Assembly (NCBI GenBank): GCA_028571685.1 | Contig: CM053152.1 | Coordinates: 20,344,001 to 20,408,000 of the forward strand | Reading direction: 5' to 3' | DNA length: 64,000 nucleotides | From: Heterohyrax brucei | Lineage: Eukaryota > Chordata > Mammalia > Hyracoidea > Procaviidae | Shown here: in pieces, positions 1 through 11,610 of the stretch | How the letters are laid out: the number at the start of each line of letters is the position of its first letter | Position numbering within the stretch: the stretch's first letter is position 1 | Translations under genes and position numbers: made by a program | Notes under the pieces: model-generated | Seen by the model: only the letters and a program-made list of their open reading frames with translations | What the model was told of the DNA's origin: nothing | Database searches by the model: none

Positions 1-961
1 CAGCTAGCTTGCTCTAGGCATTGTGCTCAATAACCTTGGTATAGGTCATCCCTATTTAATCAGATTTGTTATTAACAACTTATGTACAGTTGTTCTTTAC
101 ACAAGTTTAACAAATATTTTAAAGTACATACTATGAGCAAAGGAAAGTACTAGGTTCATAGTAGCAAATATGAGGAAGAATCATGCTTGACTCTGATATT
201 AAAGAAGCTTGTATACTAGCAAGGGAGACAAATATGTACTCATGTACTTTTAGGAAATGAAACTTAGCCTGATGGGGGGAGAGGGTACAGGGGAGCAGGG
301 TGGTAATAGGAAAATGCGAGTTAGCTAGGCAGTCTTCTAAGCAACATGGATATCCTCTTTGAAATATTAGTATTCCTGTGTAAGCTTTTGTTTTAATAGC
401 TGATTGCTCAACTAGGCATAGCTCAGTGTAGAGCCTTGAGGACAGGCAGTTGCTGTTCTTCTATCTGTTTACCCAAGAACTTGAGGGCTTTAGGTATGAC
501 ATTTGTCCACCCTAAATTTTGGAATATGTGGTTTTAGTTAATGCACTCTTCCCCTTCCCCCTTACAATCAGTTAGACTTTAAAGCCGCAACATTCCACTA
601 TGTTTCACTAGTTCCATTTAAATTAAAATCTTACACTGTAATTCATGTTCATGTCAGTGAGTATCAGAAGTTCTGAAAGTGTCCACAGGGGGACCAGACC
701 CAGTGTGGCACGACATGAATGATAATTTTCCAACTGCCTGGAAACTGGTAACTCAAGTAGAATCTTTGAAATCTAACTGTGCTGTTTTCTGTAACATAAC
801 TACATGTGTTTGTAAATGAGCTGCAAAACTAGTATAAGTCATTATGTAACTAAATAAGCTGGTATGTCAGTGTACTCTAGTGTTTAAATTATTTTGCTGG
901 TAGTCACCGCTTGTTACTAGCTCAAGACTGTCTGAAGATCTGGGCAACATTTTCTTTGGCA
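1..961. other. Intronic sequence, no recognised element
   Basis: AT-rich single-copy-looking DNA upstream of SPIRE1 exon A. I see no reading frame, RNA gene or repeat that I can name. A very old, unrecognisable repeat cannot be excluded. Confidence 0.6.
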
Positions 962-3720
962 GTCTAAGTAGCTTCAATTAGTTCCAACCCACCTGGAACA
1001 GAGAATGAAAGATACCAAAGATGTAAGGAAAACGTGAGCCCACGAGGCAGAAGAGGCCACATAATCCAGAGATTATATCGGCATGAGACTAGAAGAACTA
1101 AATGTGCCCAGCAAACTCAGTGACTATCCTGACAGTGAACACAACAAGCAGTTCCTGCTGCAGCAGGAGAAAACTGGTGTGCAGAACTCAAACTCTATTA
1201 AAAAAAGACCAGACTTAGTAGTCTGACAGACTGGAGGGTGCCCAGAATTCATGACCCCAGACTCTTTGTTAGCCCAGAACAGAAACTATTCCTGAAGCCA
1301 ACTCTTCAGACAACAATTGGACTAGTCTGTTATTGTTACTGTTGTTGTTAGGTGCCGTCGAGTCATTTCTGACTCTTAGCAACCCTATGCATGATAGAAT
1401 GAAACACTGCCTGTCTTCCGCTATGTCCACAGTCATTTTTATGCTTAGGCCCATTGTTGCAGCCACTATGTCAGTTCGTCCTGTCAAGGATCTCTCTCTT
1501 TTTCGCTGACCTTCCACTCTACCAAGCACGATGTCCTTCTCTGGGGACTAATCCTTCCTGACAACGTGTCCAAAGTATGCAAGACATAATCTTGCCATCT
1601 GTGCTTCCAAGGAGCACTCTGATCGTACTTCTTCCAGAACAGATTTGTTTGTTCTTTGGGGGATCCATGGTATATTCAGCATTCTTCTCCAACACACAAT
1701 TCAAAGACATCAATTCTTCTTCTGTCTTCTTTGTTCATTGTCCATCTTTCTCATGCATATAATGTAATCAAAAATACCATGGCGTCTTTTGATTTCTTGA
1801 CTTCTGCTTCCATGGACATTGATTGTGGACCTAATTAAAATGAAATCCTTGACAACTTAAATCCTTTCTCCATTTATGATGATGTTGCTTACTGGCCCAC
1901 ATATGAGGATTTTTGTTTTCTCGATGTTGAGGTGCAATCCATACTGAAGGCTATGGTCCTTGGTCTTCATCAGTAAGTGATGAAATCTTTTCAAATCTTT
2001 TTCACTTCCAGCAAGTAAGGTGGTGTCATCTGCATGATGCAGGTTGTTAATGACTCATCCTGCAATCCTGATGCCTTGTTGCTCTCCGTATAATGCAGCT
2101 TCTTGGGTTATTTGCTCAGCATACAGACTGAAAAGGTATGGTGAAAGGCTACAGCCCTGATGCACACTTTTCCTGACTTTAAACCGTGGAGTGTCCCCTT
2201 GTTCTGTTCACATGACTGCCTCTTGATCCATATACACATTCCTTAAGAGCACAATTTAATGTTCTGGAATTCCCACTTTACGCAATGTTAGCCGTAGGTT
2301 GTGGTGATCCACATAGTCGAATGCCTTTGCATAGTCAATGAAACACAGGTAGACATCTTTCTGGTATTCTCTCTTTGCAGCCAAGATCCATCTGACATCA
2401 GCAGTGATATCCTTAGTTACATATCCTCTTCTGAATCCAGCTTCAATTTCTGGCAGTTACTTCTCAGTATACTATTGCAGTCAACTTTTGAATGATCTTG
2501 AGCAAAATTTTAACTGCATGTGATATTAATGATATTGTCTAATAATCTGCACATTTGGTTGGATCACCTTTCTTTGGAATGGGCATAAATATGGATCTCT
2601 TCCAGTCAGTTGGCCAGGCAGCTGACCACCAAATTTCTTGGCATGGATGACTCAGCACTTCCAGCACTGCATCTGTTTGTTGAAATGTCTCAGTTGATAT
2701 TCCATCAACTCCTGGAGCCTTGTTTTTTTTGCCAGTGCCTTCAATGCAGCTTCAACTTCTTTCTTCACTTCCATTACTAACTGATTACATGCTACCTCTT
2801 CAAATGGCTGAATACCAACCAGTTCTTTCTGGTATGATGTCTCTGTGTATTCCTTGCATCTTTTGATGCTCCCTGAGTCGTCTAATATTTTCCCCATAGA
2901 ATCTTTCAGTATTGCAACTTGAGGCTTGAAGTTTTCCTTCAGTTCTTTCCGCTTGAGAAATGCAGAATGTGTTCCTTCCTTCTGGTTTTCCATTTCTCAC
3001 TCTTTGCACATTTCATTATAGTACTTTATTTTGTCTTCTTGAGCTGCCCTTTGAAATCTTCTGTTTAGGTCTTTTACTTCACCATTCTTTCCTTTTGCTT
3101 TAGCTGCTCAACATTTGAAAGCAAGTTTTAGAGTCTCTTCTGACATCGACTTTGGTGTTTTCTTCCTTTCCTGTGTTTTTAATGACCTCTTACTCTCTTC
3201 ATGGGTGATGTCTTTGATGTCACTCCACAATTTGTCTGGTCTTAGGTCATTAGTGGTCAATGCATCAAATCTGTTTTTGAGATGATCTTTCAACTCAGGA
3301 GGGGTATGCTCAAGATCATATTTTGGCTCTTGTGGACTTGTCTTAATTTTCTTCAGTTTCAATTTGAATTTGCATATGAACAAGTGATCTGTGCTACAGT
3401 TAGCATTTTGTTTTGTTCTGAATGCTAGTATGGAATGGTCTATAAGACATGGTATTGGTGAAGAGTGTGCTCCTTGGCATAAGTAGATACTTGAGACTGA
3501 CTGGGTAGCTTCTGATCAGAGGCAAGATGACTGGTTGGAGGGGAACAGGAGCTGATTGAATGGATACAGAAAATATGGGGCAAAAAATAGGAGTGTGCTG
3601 TCACAAGGTGGGCAGAGCAGCTAGAGTTACATAGCAGTGTATGTGCAAGTTTTTGTGAGACAAATTGACATGGATTGTAAACTTTCACTTAAAGCACAAT
3701 AAAGTATTTTTTAAAAATAT
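962..3720 (+). mobile_element. Noncoding LINE (probably L1) 3' tail, + strand, split by an RTE copy
   Basis: Two pieces, 962-1325 and about 3411-3720, form one element interrupted by the RTE copy at 1326-3410. The right piece ends in an AATAAA signal (3698-3703) followed by an A-rich end. The same sequence recurs at 26400-27640 and in partial or reverse copies at 9345-9790, 21626-22354, 58862-60025 and 60055-60700. Noncoding, always truncated at variable 5' points and A-rich at the 3' end, it behaves like an afrotherian L1 3' UTR. The family name is inferred, not proved. Confidence 0.6.
1326..3410 (-). mobile_element. RTE/BovB-class LINE, 5'-truncated, about 2.1 kb
   Basis: On the - strand the element runs from the end of the endonuclease region (LLFICKFKLKLKKIKTS-like, near 3380) through the linker and reverse transcriptase to the 3' terminus at about 1326, which carries the family's GTTGTTGTTAGGTGCCGTCG motif in + orientation. 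The RT catalytic box is recognisable as H-A-D-D at about 2024-2036. Several stops and frameshifts break the frame; surviving fragments include 2652-2993 and 3108-3383. It interrupts a LINE tail whose halves flank it. This is the most complete collinear RTE copy in the window. RTE elements of this type are abundant in Afrotheria. Confidence 0.9.
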
Positions 3721-4119
3721 CTCTGACAAAAGTTAGAAGTTCTCTCAGTCCAGTAAGTTGAGTCCCAGTACACATATCAGTCTAATAATGTTAAGCTTTG
3801 TATTCCTAGTTTGTAAGATTTGAGCTAGTTGTAGAACTGTTTTATAGTTCAGGAAAGGTAAAACCATTCATTTGCTCTGTTGGCTCACTTCTTGGGTATG
3901 GATGTGAACCATTTAAAGCAGAACAAACCTAGCTCATGCTTGGGCTAGGAGATGAGGATGTATAAGAACTTTCAGGGCTGGAAACGAAAGATTTGATTGA
4001 GAAGGATTGATGAGAAAGGTGTTTTTGCTTGTATGCATGAATTATATATCTAACTTCCAGCTATACATATCTGGGTAGAAGGAATTTAAAATTTGTTAAT
4101 TAGTTCATTTTTAGTTCCT
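3721..4119. other. Intronic sequence, no recognised element
   Basis: About 400 bp of unique-looking AT-rich intron. I see nothing to annotate. Confidence 0.6.
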
Positions 4120-4636
4120 GTTATTATTGTTAGTTGCTGTTGAGTCAACTCCACCTCATATAGCAGCCTTATGTATAACAGAACAAAACATTGCCCAGTC
4201 CTACACCATGTTCATGGTTGAATCTATTGTTGTGGCTTGTATCAGTTCATGTCGTTGAAGGTTTTCTTCATTGGTGCTGACCCTCTACCAATCACGATGT
4301 CTCTTTGCAGCAACTGGACTTTGCTGATGGCGTGTTCAGAGTAAGGGAGCTGAAGTCTTACCATCCTTGCTTCTAAGGAGCAATCTGGTTGTATTCATTC
4401 TAAGACTGACGTCATCATTCTTCTGGCATACTACAGTATACATACTTGTCTGTCTTTTTCATTGTATAACTTTTCTTTATGTATGAGGCAATTGAAAAGA
4501 CCATGGCTTGGATCAGGCACATCTTAGTTATCAAATGGACATCTTTGCTTTTAAATACTTTAACAAAGTCTTTCACAGCAGATCCCAATGCAATGTATTG
4601 TTTGATTTCTTGATTGCTAATTCTCTGCTGTTCATA
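4120..4636 (-). mobile_element. RTE LINE 3' fragment
   Basis: A diverged copy of the last ~500 bp of the RTE element, beginning at its 3' terminus (GTTAGTTGCTGTTGAGTC-like, 4131 onward) and truncated 5' inside the RT C-terminal region. It keeps recognisable pieces such as the segment antisense to IKKSYTMKKTDK. No intact frame. Confidence 0.85.
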
Positions 4637-5266
4637 AGTAATGTGAAGGCATACAAGTGAATTACAGAACAGTGTTGCCTTCAAGGAGCTTAGTCTTGTT
4701 GTGAAATTAAGAGATGTATGTACTTAACTATAATCCAAGTTAAAAAAGTGAAACATACCATGTAAAGGTAAAAGTTGACATCATGGCTGGGAAAGAAGGA
4801 TAGGTGGGTTTGTGAGGGTATGGTGGAATTTTGGTCAGCGAGGCATCATGAAAGAGATTTTTTGAGCTGGGGAATGAAAAAGAAGAAGGATTGAACACAG
4901 ACAAATGTAATAGAAAGTAGGGGTGGTAGTTGAATAGTGGCATAGAGGCAAGAATGTCTAGAGCATAAAAAGGAGAGAGTAAGAAATCCATAGAGTTGAA
5001 TACTGAAGTATATGAATGATCACAAAATAAAATTTGGTTGAAAAGTTGTAGCAAATTGAGAATAGCCTTTTGGTGCTAGGTTAAGTCATTTGAAATTGAA
5101 AATCTCTTGAGAGGTAGTGAAGCTGTGTCAGAAAAATTAATCTGATGTCACCGTATGAAATGAATACAAGCATGGAGTGATTGAGGAAAGGGAGACTAGT
5201 CAGTCTCTTTCAGTCATCTAGGCAAGAGGGTTATATTTGTTTTCAGTGGGATGTTAACAGCAGTAA
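4637..5266. other. Intronic sequence, no recognised element
   Basis: Unique-looking intron. The 104-codon open stretch on the - strand here has no recognisable domain and low-complexity composition. I do not call it a gene. Confidence 0.55.
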
Positions 5267-5337
5267 CCAGCTGTAGCCAAGGTGATTTTGACTTATAGCA
5301 ACCCCATGTGTGTCAGAGTAGAGATATCCTCCATAGG
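5267..5337 (-). mobile_element. AfroSINE fragment
   Basis: A 70 bp piece of the AfroSINE body in reverse orientation (GACTTATAGCAACCCCATGTGTGTC and following). It abuts the 3' end of the next L1. Confidence 0.65.
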
Positions 5338-6076
5338 TTGTTCGTTGTTTCTTATTTTGGTGAAAACATATATACCAAAAACATTCAGTAGCACAACTTC
5401 CACATTTATAATTCAATGACACTGATTATGTTTTTCGTGTTGTGCCATTATTATTACTGTCCTGTTCCAAAATATATTTTACCGCCATTGACACAAACTC
5501 AATACTCCTGAAACCAAAACTTTGCCTTTCTACTTTCCCCCTTCCTCCTACCCCAGAAACCATTAATAATCTTTGATTTGTATATATTTGCTTATTTCAT
5601 ACAACTGAGATAATACAGTCCTTTTACATCTCATTTATTTGGCTTATTCTGGTGTTTTCAAGGTTCATCCATGTTGTGGCATGCATCAGGGCTTGGTTTC
5701 TCTTTATGGTTGAGTGATATTCTATTGTATGTATGTATCACATTTTGATGGACGTTTTGGTAATTTCTACCTTTTTGGTATTATTAAAAGTGCTACAATG
5801 AACATTGTTGTACAAGTTTTTGTCTTCATTCCTGCCTTCACTTTTTTTAGGCATAAACCTAGGATGGAGATTGTTGAATCATATGGTAATTCTTTGTTCA
5901 AGTTTTTGAGGAACTGCTAGGTTGTTTTTCACCGTAGTTTTACGTTTCCGCCAACAATGGATGAGGTTTCTAGTTTCTCCACAATCTTGCCAACACTTTT
6001 TACCCTTTATCCTTGATCTCTGCAATTCTAATGTTGGTAGGGTGATGCCTCATTATGGATTGCATTTCTGTGTAAT

Positions 6077-6193
6077 AACCCTGGTGGCATAGCAGTTAAG
6101 TGCTATGGTTGGTAGCCAGTATGTTGGCAGTTCAAATCCGGTTCTGTCTCTAGGGTTGCTATGAGTTGGAAGCCACTGTCAATGCCAGTGGGT
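6077..6193 (+). mobile_element. AfroSINE, + strand
   Basis: Typical start (ACCCTGGTGGCATAGCAGTT), a tRNA-derived B-box (GTTCAAATCC near 6131) and the terminal TTGCTATGAGTTGG block. It lies inside an older L1, so it is younger than that L1. Confidence 0.88.
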
Positions 6194-6767
6194 AATAATG
6201 TTGAGCATGTTTTCATGTGCTAATGTTGGCCATTTTTATATCTTGTTTGGTTCTAGTTGTTTGCCTTTTTTTTTTTTTTTTTCGTCTTTTTGTTAAGAAA
6301 TTTTATGTATACTTTGGATTTGGGGCCCCTATCTGGTAATATGGTTCACAGTTTTTTTTCCTACTTTGTAGGTTGTCTTTTTACTTGTTAAAATTCTTTG
6401 ATGTACAAAAGTATTTAATTTTTAAGAGGTTTTATCTGTTGTCTTTTGCTACTTTGGCTTTTATTAACATATGTGACAGTCCATTGTTAAACATTAGGTC
6501 CCACAGCCTTATCCCTACATTTTCTTCTAGGAAATTCATAGTTTCAGTTTTCATGAATAGTTATGTCTTTGTTCATTTTGAATTGTTTTTACATATATGA
6601 GGCATGGATCCTGATTCAGCTTCTGCATGTGGAACTACAATTTTTCTGTCATCATTTATTGAAGAGACTCTGCCTTCCCCATTGAATGAATTCAGCATCT
6701 TTGTCAAAAACACATTGACGTAGATTCATGAATTTGTTTCTAGACTTTCAGTTCTGTTCCACTGGTT

Positions 6768-7563
6768 TGTTATTATTTTTAGGTACTGTTAAGTCAGTTT
6801 CAACTTACAGCGCTCCTATGCATAGCACAATGAAACCCTGCCTGGTCTTGTGTTATCCTCACAGTTGTTGCTATGCTTGAGCCCATTGTTGGAGCTACTC
6901 CATCATTTCATCTTGTTGACCGGCTTCCTCTTTTTTGTTGACCCTCTGCTTTACCATGCATGAAGTCCTTCTCTGGGGATTGATTGCTACTCATAATGTG
7001 GCCAAAGTTCCTGTGACATAGTCCTACCATCGTTTCTTATAAACAGCATTCTGGTTGTGCTTCTTCCAACACAGATTTGTTCATTGTTTTGGCAATCTGT
7101 GATATTTTGAACATCTTTCTCCAAGACCACAGTTCAAAGGCATCCATTCTTCTTTGAGTTTCCTTATTTATTGTCCCACTTTTGCATGCATATGAGGTGA
7201 TTGAAAATACCATGGCTTGGGTCAGGCACACCTTAGTCCTCAAGGTGACACCTCTACTTTTTGACACTTGAAAGAGGTCTTGCACAGAAAATTTGATCAG
7301 TGCAATGTGTCTTTTGATTTCGTGACTGCTACTTCTATTGGTGTTGATTGTGGATCCAAGTAAAATGAATCTTTGACAACCTCAGTCTTTCTACGTTTAT
7401 CATGATGTTGCTTATTGGTTCAACTGTAAGGAGATTTTTATTTCTTATGTTGAGGTGTCATCTACACTGAAAGCTGTGGTCTTTGATCATCATCAGTTAG
7501 TGCTTCAAATCCTCTTGACTGTTAGCATACAGGTTGTGTCATCTGCATAATGCAGGTTATGCC
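6768..7563 (-). mobile_element. RTE LINE 3' fragment inside L1
   Basis: About 800 bp from the RTE 3' terminus into the RT region, reverse strand, ending at the antisense RT-box region (GTGTCATCTGCATAATGCAGG near 7540). L1 ORF2 sequence continues on both sides. A 7037-7285 fragment keeps an FQVSKSRGVTLRTKVCLTQA-type stretch shared with the other RTE copies. Confidence 0.88.
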
Positions 7564-8403
7564 ATTATTATACCAGTTATAATATTATTATACCCATGCC
7601 AGGCTTTGAAAACTACTGTGTCTTTGTATTACATTTTGAAATAAAAAACGTGGCTCCTACTTTATTCTTCTTCAAGGTTGCTTTAGTTATTTGGGATCCC
7701 TTGCCATTCTGTATAAATTTGAGGATTGGCTTTTCCATTTCTTCATAGAAAGCTGTTGGGATTTTGATGAGTATTACATTGACTCTGTAGATTGCTTTGG
7801 GTATTGGTATTTTTACTATATTTAATCTTTTAGTCTAGGAATGTAGAATATGCTTCTATTTAGTGGATTCCTTAATTTAGTAATGTTTTATGAAATTTCT
7901 GTTTACAAGTGTTTTGCCCTTCTGGTTAGATTTCTTTCTAGGTGCTTTATTCTTTTAGATACTATTGTACATTGTAATGTTTCCTTAATTTCCTTTCAAG
8001 TTGCTCATTGTTGTTGTATAGAAACTCAGCTGATTTTCATGTGTTGACTTTACACCCCAGCTTTTTACTGAATTCATTTATTAGTTCCAGTAGCTTTCGT
8101 GTAGGGTCTTTTGACTCTTCCGTGTACAGGATCATGTCATCTGCAAAAAAAGAATAGTTTTTCTTCCTCCTTCCTGATTTAGTGCTCTACCTCTCTCCCA
8201 AAGCTTGATTGCTTTGGATAGTACTTCCAGAAAAAGGTTGAAAAATAATGGTGACAGTGGGTATCCTTGCTTTGGTCCTGATCTCAGTAAGAAGGCTCTT
8301 AGTCTTTCTTTACTGAGTGTGATGTTAGTTGTAGGTTTTTCCATAAATTGTGTGGAGGAATTTCTTTTTTATCCATATCTTGTTAATTCTTTATATCATA
8401 AAA

Positions 8404-8535
8404 GGCTGTTGTGCATAGGGTTTTCAAAGAATCAGTGGGTGGAGCATGAGTTAACGTTCTTAGCTGCTAGATGATAGGTTGCAGATTCAAGTTGACTCAG
8501 AAGCACTTGTCAATCTACTCCTGGAAAGTTAGCCA
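8404..8535 (+). mobile_element. AfroSINE, longer subtype, + strand
   Basis: Matches the longer AfroSINE subtype with the ATCTACTCCTGGAAAGTTAGCC block. Diverged, and truncated at its 3' end against an L1 fragment. Confidence 0.7.
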
Positions 8536-9175
8536 TCAAAAAACTAATGGATTCCTCAACAACAAAAAAAAAAGAAAACCAGAAATAGAACAGCCTTATG
8601 GTCCAGCAATCCCACTTCTAGGTATATACCCTAGAAATCTAATAGAAAAATACACAAACAGACATGTACACTTTATGTTCATTGAAACACTATTCACAGA
8701 AATGAAAAATAAACAAAGCTAAATGTCCATCAGCATATGAAAAGATAAAGAAGTGGTATATATGTTGAATATTATGCAGCCATAAAGAATAATGATGTGT
8801 TTTAGAAACGTAGAATAATGCACATGAATCTGGAGGACATTATGCTGAGTGAAATAAGTCAATCACTAAAAGACAATCTGTGATCTCACTTTTATAGGAA
8901 GGTAAAAATAGGTATATAAACAGAGACCAATGTTCATCAGTGGCTACCAGAATGGTTTGGGGAGAGGGAAGAGAGAAATCACTTTCTATATGGTAGGCAC
9001 TTGTTATTTTTTCTTTCTGTTTTTGCTGTGTTATGTTTTTGTGGGGGAAGGGTAAGAAAGTTAGCACCAAATGGGGTGAAGGGTACACAGCTTGACCAAG
9101 GTAAATGATGTCACTGAGAAGTACACTTATTTTTGATAAAAGATATAAAGTCAACAACAGCCAAAAAAAATACAT
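8536..9175 (+). mobile_element. L1 3'-end fragment, + strand
   Basis: ORF2 C-terminal coding remnant (CAATCCCACTTCTAGGTATA block) followed by L1 3' UTR, in the opposite orientation to the L1 at 5338-8400. It ends in an A-rich run near 9170. Confidence 0.85.
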
Positions 9176-9215
9176 GTGCAGTTATACGTGTGTTTATATA
9201 TGCTTATGAGTGTGG

Positions 9216-9254
<39 letters not shown>

Positions 9255-9335
9255 GCATGTGTATGCATTTATAGATGTAGCTATATTTGTGTATATACAT
9301 GTAAGTCTGTGCACACGTATATATTCATATATGTA
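9176..9335. repeat. (TG)n microsatellite and alternating purine-pyrimidine tract
   Basis: A pure TG run spans 9217-9251 (17.5 units), flanked by TATA/TGCATA-rich alternating sequence. It is likely length-polymorphic and could adopt Z-DNA in vitro. Confidence 0.95.
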
Positions 9336-9344
9336 ATAAACCAT

Positions 9345-9790
9345 ATAGGAGGCATCGTCACAGATACTTCATAAGTATAACCAAAGATGTTTCAGGATTA
9401 GTTTTCTAGGTTTGAAGGCTTAGGTCCATAATGTTGTGGGGCAACTCAGTCAGTTGGGATAGTGTACTTTATAAGCTTTATGTTCTACATCCTAGTTTGG
9501 TGACTAGTATCAGGGTCTTAAAAGCTTGTGAGCAACCATCTAAAATCCAACTCTTGGTCTCTTCTCATCCAGAGCAAAAGAGAAGGAAAAAAACCAAAGA
9601 CTCAGAGAAAAAACTAGTCTACAGGACTAGCAGTCTCTATGACCGTTAGCCTCATCTCACTTGAGTAGATGGTGTCCAGCTACTAGCAGCTTACTTTGAT
9701 CAGGGTCACAATTGGTGGTTACTGATAGGATAGGAGAAAAGTGTGGAATGTTCCATTCCACATGAGTTGCAATTAGCTCAATGGCTACTG
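9345..9790 (+). mobile_element. LINE tail fragment (same family as 962-3720), + strand
   Basis: Shares the AAAAGCTTGTGAGCAACCATC and CAGTCTCTATGACC blocks with the copies at 962 and 26430. Noncoding and truncated at the 3' side by an AfroSINE. Confidence 0.6.
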
Positions 9791-9931
9791 AAACTGGTAG
9801 AGTTTTCAGTGGCTGATTTTGCCAAAGCCAATCCCCAGGCCTTAATTTCAAGGTGACTGTGGGTGGACTTGAACCACCAAATTTTTGGTTAGGAGCCAAA
9901 CTCTTAGCTATTTGCATCAATTAGGGACTCC
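9791..9931 (-). mobile_element. AfroSINE, longer subtype, - strand
   Basis: Reverse AfroSINE with the GTGGGTGGACTTGAACC B-box region and the terminal TTAGGGACTCC start. It sits just outside the left arm of the large inverted repeat. Confidence 0.82.
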
Positions 9932-9944
9932 TTGAATATAGAAC

Positions 9945-10306
9945 AGTAATCAACGTCACTGAACTGTACATGTAAAATTTGTTGAATTGGCAGATGTTTC
10001 ATTGCAAATATTGTTAACTCAATTTTAAAAAGCTTACCAGGAAAAAAAAAAGTTCTATACAGAGGTTTGTAGAGCCTTCTTTGTGCCATTGACTGCTTTG
10101 GTATTCTGTAAAACACATATGACTTGTCTCATAACATTTTTAAATGTGTAAAATAGAATTTACAGAACTACAAAAGAACCTATACTAAAGTATGTTACTA
10201 TTGTCGTTAGTTGCTATCGAGTCAGTTCTAAATCATAGTAGTGTTATGTAAAACAAACCTAAACATTGCTAGGTCCTGTGCCATCTTCACAGAAGTAGAT
10301 ATTTTC
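9945..10306 (+). repeat. Left arm of a large inverted repeat
   Basis: The reverse complement of this segment aligns with 11210-11600. It holds an L1 3' end (antisense to the copy in the right arm), a unique stretch containing GGTATTCTGTAAAACA, and an RTE 3' end (10196-10306). Arms are diverged and gapped but clearly alignable by eye. See the right-arm entry. Confidence 0.85.
10196..10306 (-). mobile_element. RTE LINE 3' terminus
   Basis: About 110 bp of the RTE 3' end (GTCGTTAGTTGCTATCGAGTC). Its inverted partner is at 11215-11330. Confidence 0.8.
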
Positions 10307-10510
10307 ACTACCTTCTACCTACAAGTAGACATTTCCTTCATTATGAATCTAGGTGGTAAACCATGTTAGTATTAGCGTATTTATGACTTTTCACCAGTAG
10401 AGAGCACTGAGCGTATTGTACCTGTAACATTCACTCTTGAATATACTCATCACTACTTTCAAATTCATTATATCTGTTGCCAGCAGATCATGCTATTTTA
10501 TATATAATCC

Positions 10511-10664
10511 ATAAACACATTGCTGTCAAGTCAATTTTGACTCATAACCCTATAGGACAGAGTGAAACTATCCCGTAGGGTTTCCAAGGAGCAACTGATG
10601 GATTTGAACTGCTGACCTTTTATTAACAACTGTATCTTTTACCCACTGTACCACCAAGGTTCCA
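10511..10664 (-). mobile_element. AfroSINE, - strand, complete
   Basis: Near-full-length reverse copy from the terminal CAAGTCAATTTTGACTC block to the 5' start CCACCAAGGTTCC, with the B-box antisense GATTTGAACTGC. Lies in the spacer of the inverted repeat. Confidence 0.92.
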
Positions 10665-10783
10665 TATATATATGCACAGAAGCATATATACATGAATGTA
10701 TGTGTGTGTATCAATAGGTTCCAATTTTGTTGTTTTAATAACTGTACCAGAAGGGACTCATCTCTGGAGGATATCATGCTTGG

Positions 10784-11153
10784 TAAGATAGTTGTTAGGT
10801 AGGTATTAAGTGGTGTTGAGTTGGTTCTGACTCATCAAACACCTCACTGCTGTCAAGCTGATGCCAACTCATAGCTACCCTATAGGTCAAAGTAGAACTG
10901 CTCCACAGAGTTTCCAAGGAGCGCCTGGTGGATTTGACCTGCCGACCTTTTAGTTAATAGACGTAGCACTTAACCACTACACTACCAAGGTTTCCTTCCA
11001 GCTCATAATGACCTTATGTATACAACAGATCAAAACACTGTGTGGTCCTGTGCCAACCTCACAATCACTGTCATGCTTAAAACCCATTGTTGCAGCCACT
11101 GTGTCAGTCCATCTTGCTGACAGTCTTTCTCTTTTTTGCTGACCACTCAAAGA
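10784..11153 (-). mobile_element. RTE LINE 3' end, - strand, split by AfroSINE
   Basis: The RTE 3' terminus begins at 10784, is interrupted by the AfroSINE at 10838-10996, and continues to about 11144 (CTTTTTTGCTGACC). There it meets a + strand RTE copy truncated at the same element position, making a palindrome. Confidence 0.85.
10838..10996 (-). mobile_element. AfroSINE, - strand, complete
   Basis: Well-preserved reverse copy (GGAGCGCCTGGTGGATTTGA near 10919 and CTTAACCACTACACTACC at 10970). It splits an RTE copy, so it is younger than that copy. Confidence 0.93.
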
Positions 11154-11330
11154 GAAGGTCAGCAAAAAAGAGGAAGACCCTCAACAAGGTAAATTTGTAC
11201 AGTAGTTGCAGCATTGGGGTTAAACATAGCTACTACTGTGAAGATGGCACAAGACCTATCAATATTTTGTTATGTTTTACATAAGGTTGCTATGAGTCAG
11301 AACTGATTTGATAGCAACTAACAACAAGTA
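11154..11330 (+). mobile_element. RTE LINE 3' end, + strand (palindromic partner)
   Basis: Starts GGTCAGCAAAAAAGAGGAAG at 11157 and runs to the RTE 3' terminus TAACAACAA at about 11328. It faces the - strand copy at 10784-11153. Confidence 0.87.
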
Positions 11331-11610
11331 GTTTAGTATAGATTTTTTCATAGTTATGTAAATTCTATTTTAAACATAATAGAAATATTATGAGATGAGT
11401 CCTGTAGGTTTTACAGAATACCAAAGCAGTCTGTGGCACAAAGAAAGCTCTAAAAACCTCTGGTTTAGAACATTTTAAAAAAATAATAATAACTCTTAAT
11501 ACTTTTTTCCTGGTAGGTTTTTTTCTTTTTTTTAATTGTGTTAACAGCATTTGCAATGAAACATTTGCCAGTTGAACAAGTTTTACATGTTCTGTGACAC
11601 TGATTATGTT
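11210..11610 (-). repeat. Right arm of a large inverted repeat
   Basis: Inverted partner of 9945-10306. For example GGTTTTACAGAATACCAAAG at 11408 matches the reverse complement of the left arm near 10090-10110, and the TTTGCAATGAAACAT block of the L1 3' end near 11552 also pairs. The arms include sequence flanking the RTE insertion, so the duplication happened after that insertion. Confidence 0.85.

Larger units (their letters stand above)
5338..8400 (-). mobile_element. Old L1 (3' UTR and ORF2 C-terminal half), split by RTE and AfroSINE
   Basis: The 3' UTR starts at 5338 and the ORF2 C-terminal region follows on the - strand. An AfroSINE interrupts at 6077-6193 and an RTE at about 6768-7563, after which L1 resumes (GTCTTTGTATTACATTTTG onward). 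The RT box codons are still readable: antisense GTCATCTGCAAA at 8136-8147 gives FADD, and 8132-8344 retains an RSGPKQGYPLSPLFFNLF stretch. The frame is broken. Its 5' end is truncated near 8400. Confidence 0.88.

Noticed and set aside
6070-6200. tRNA-like A/B box sequences at several sites
   Set aside because: They are parts of AfroSINEs; none can form a complete, undamaged tRNA cloverleaf as far as I can see.
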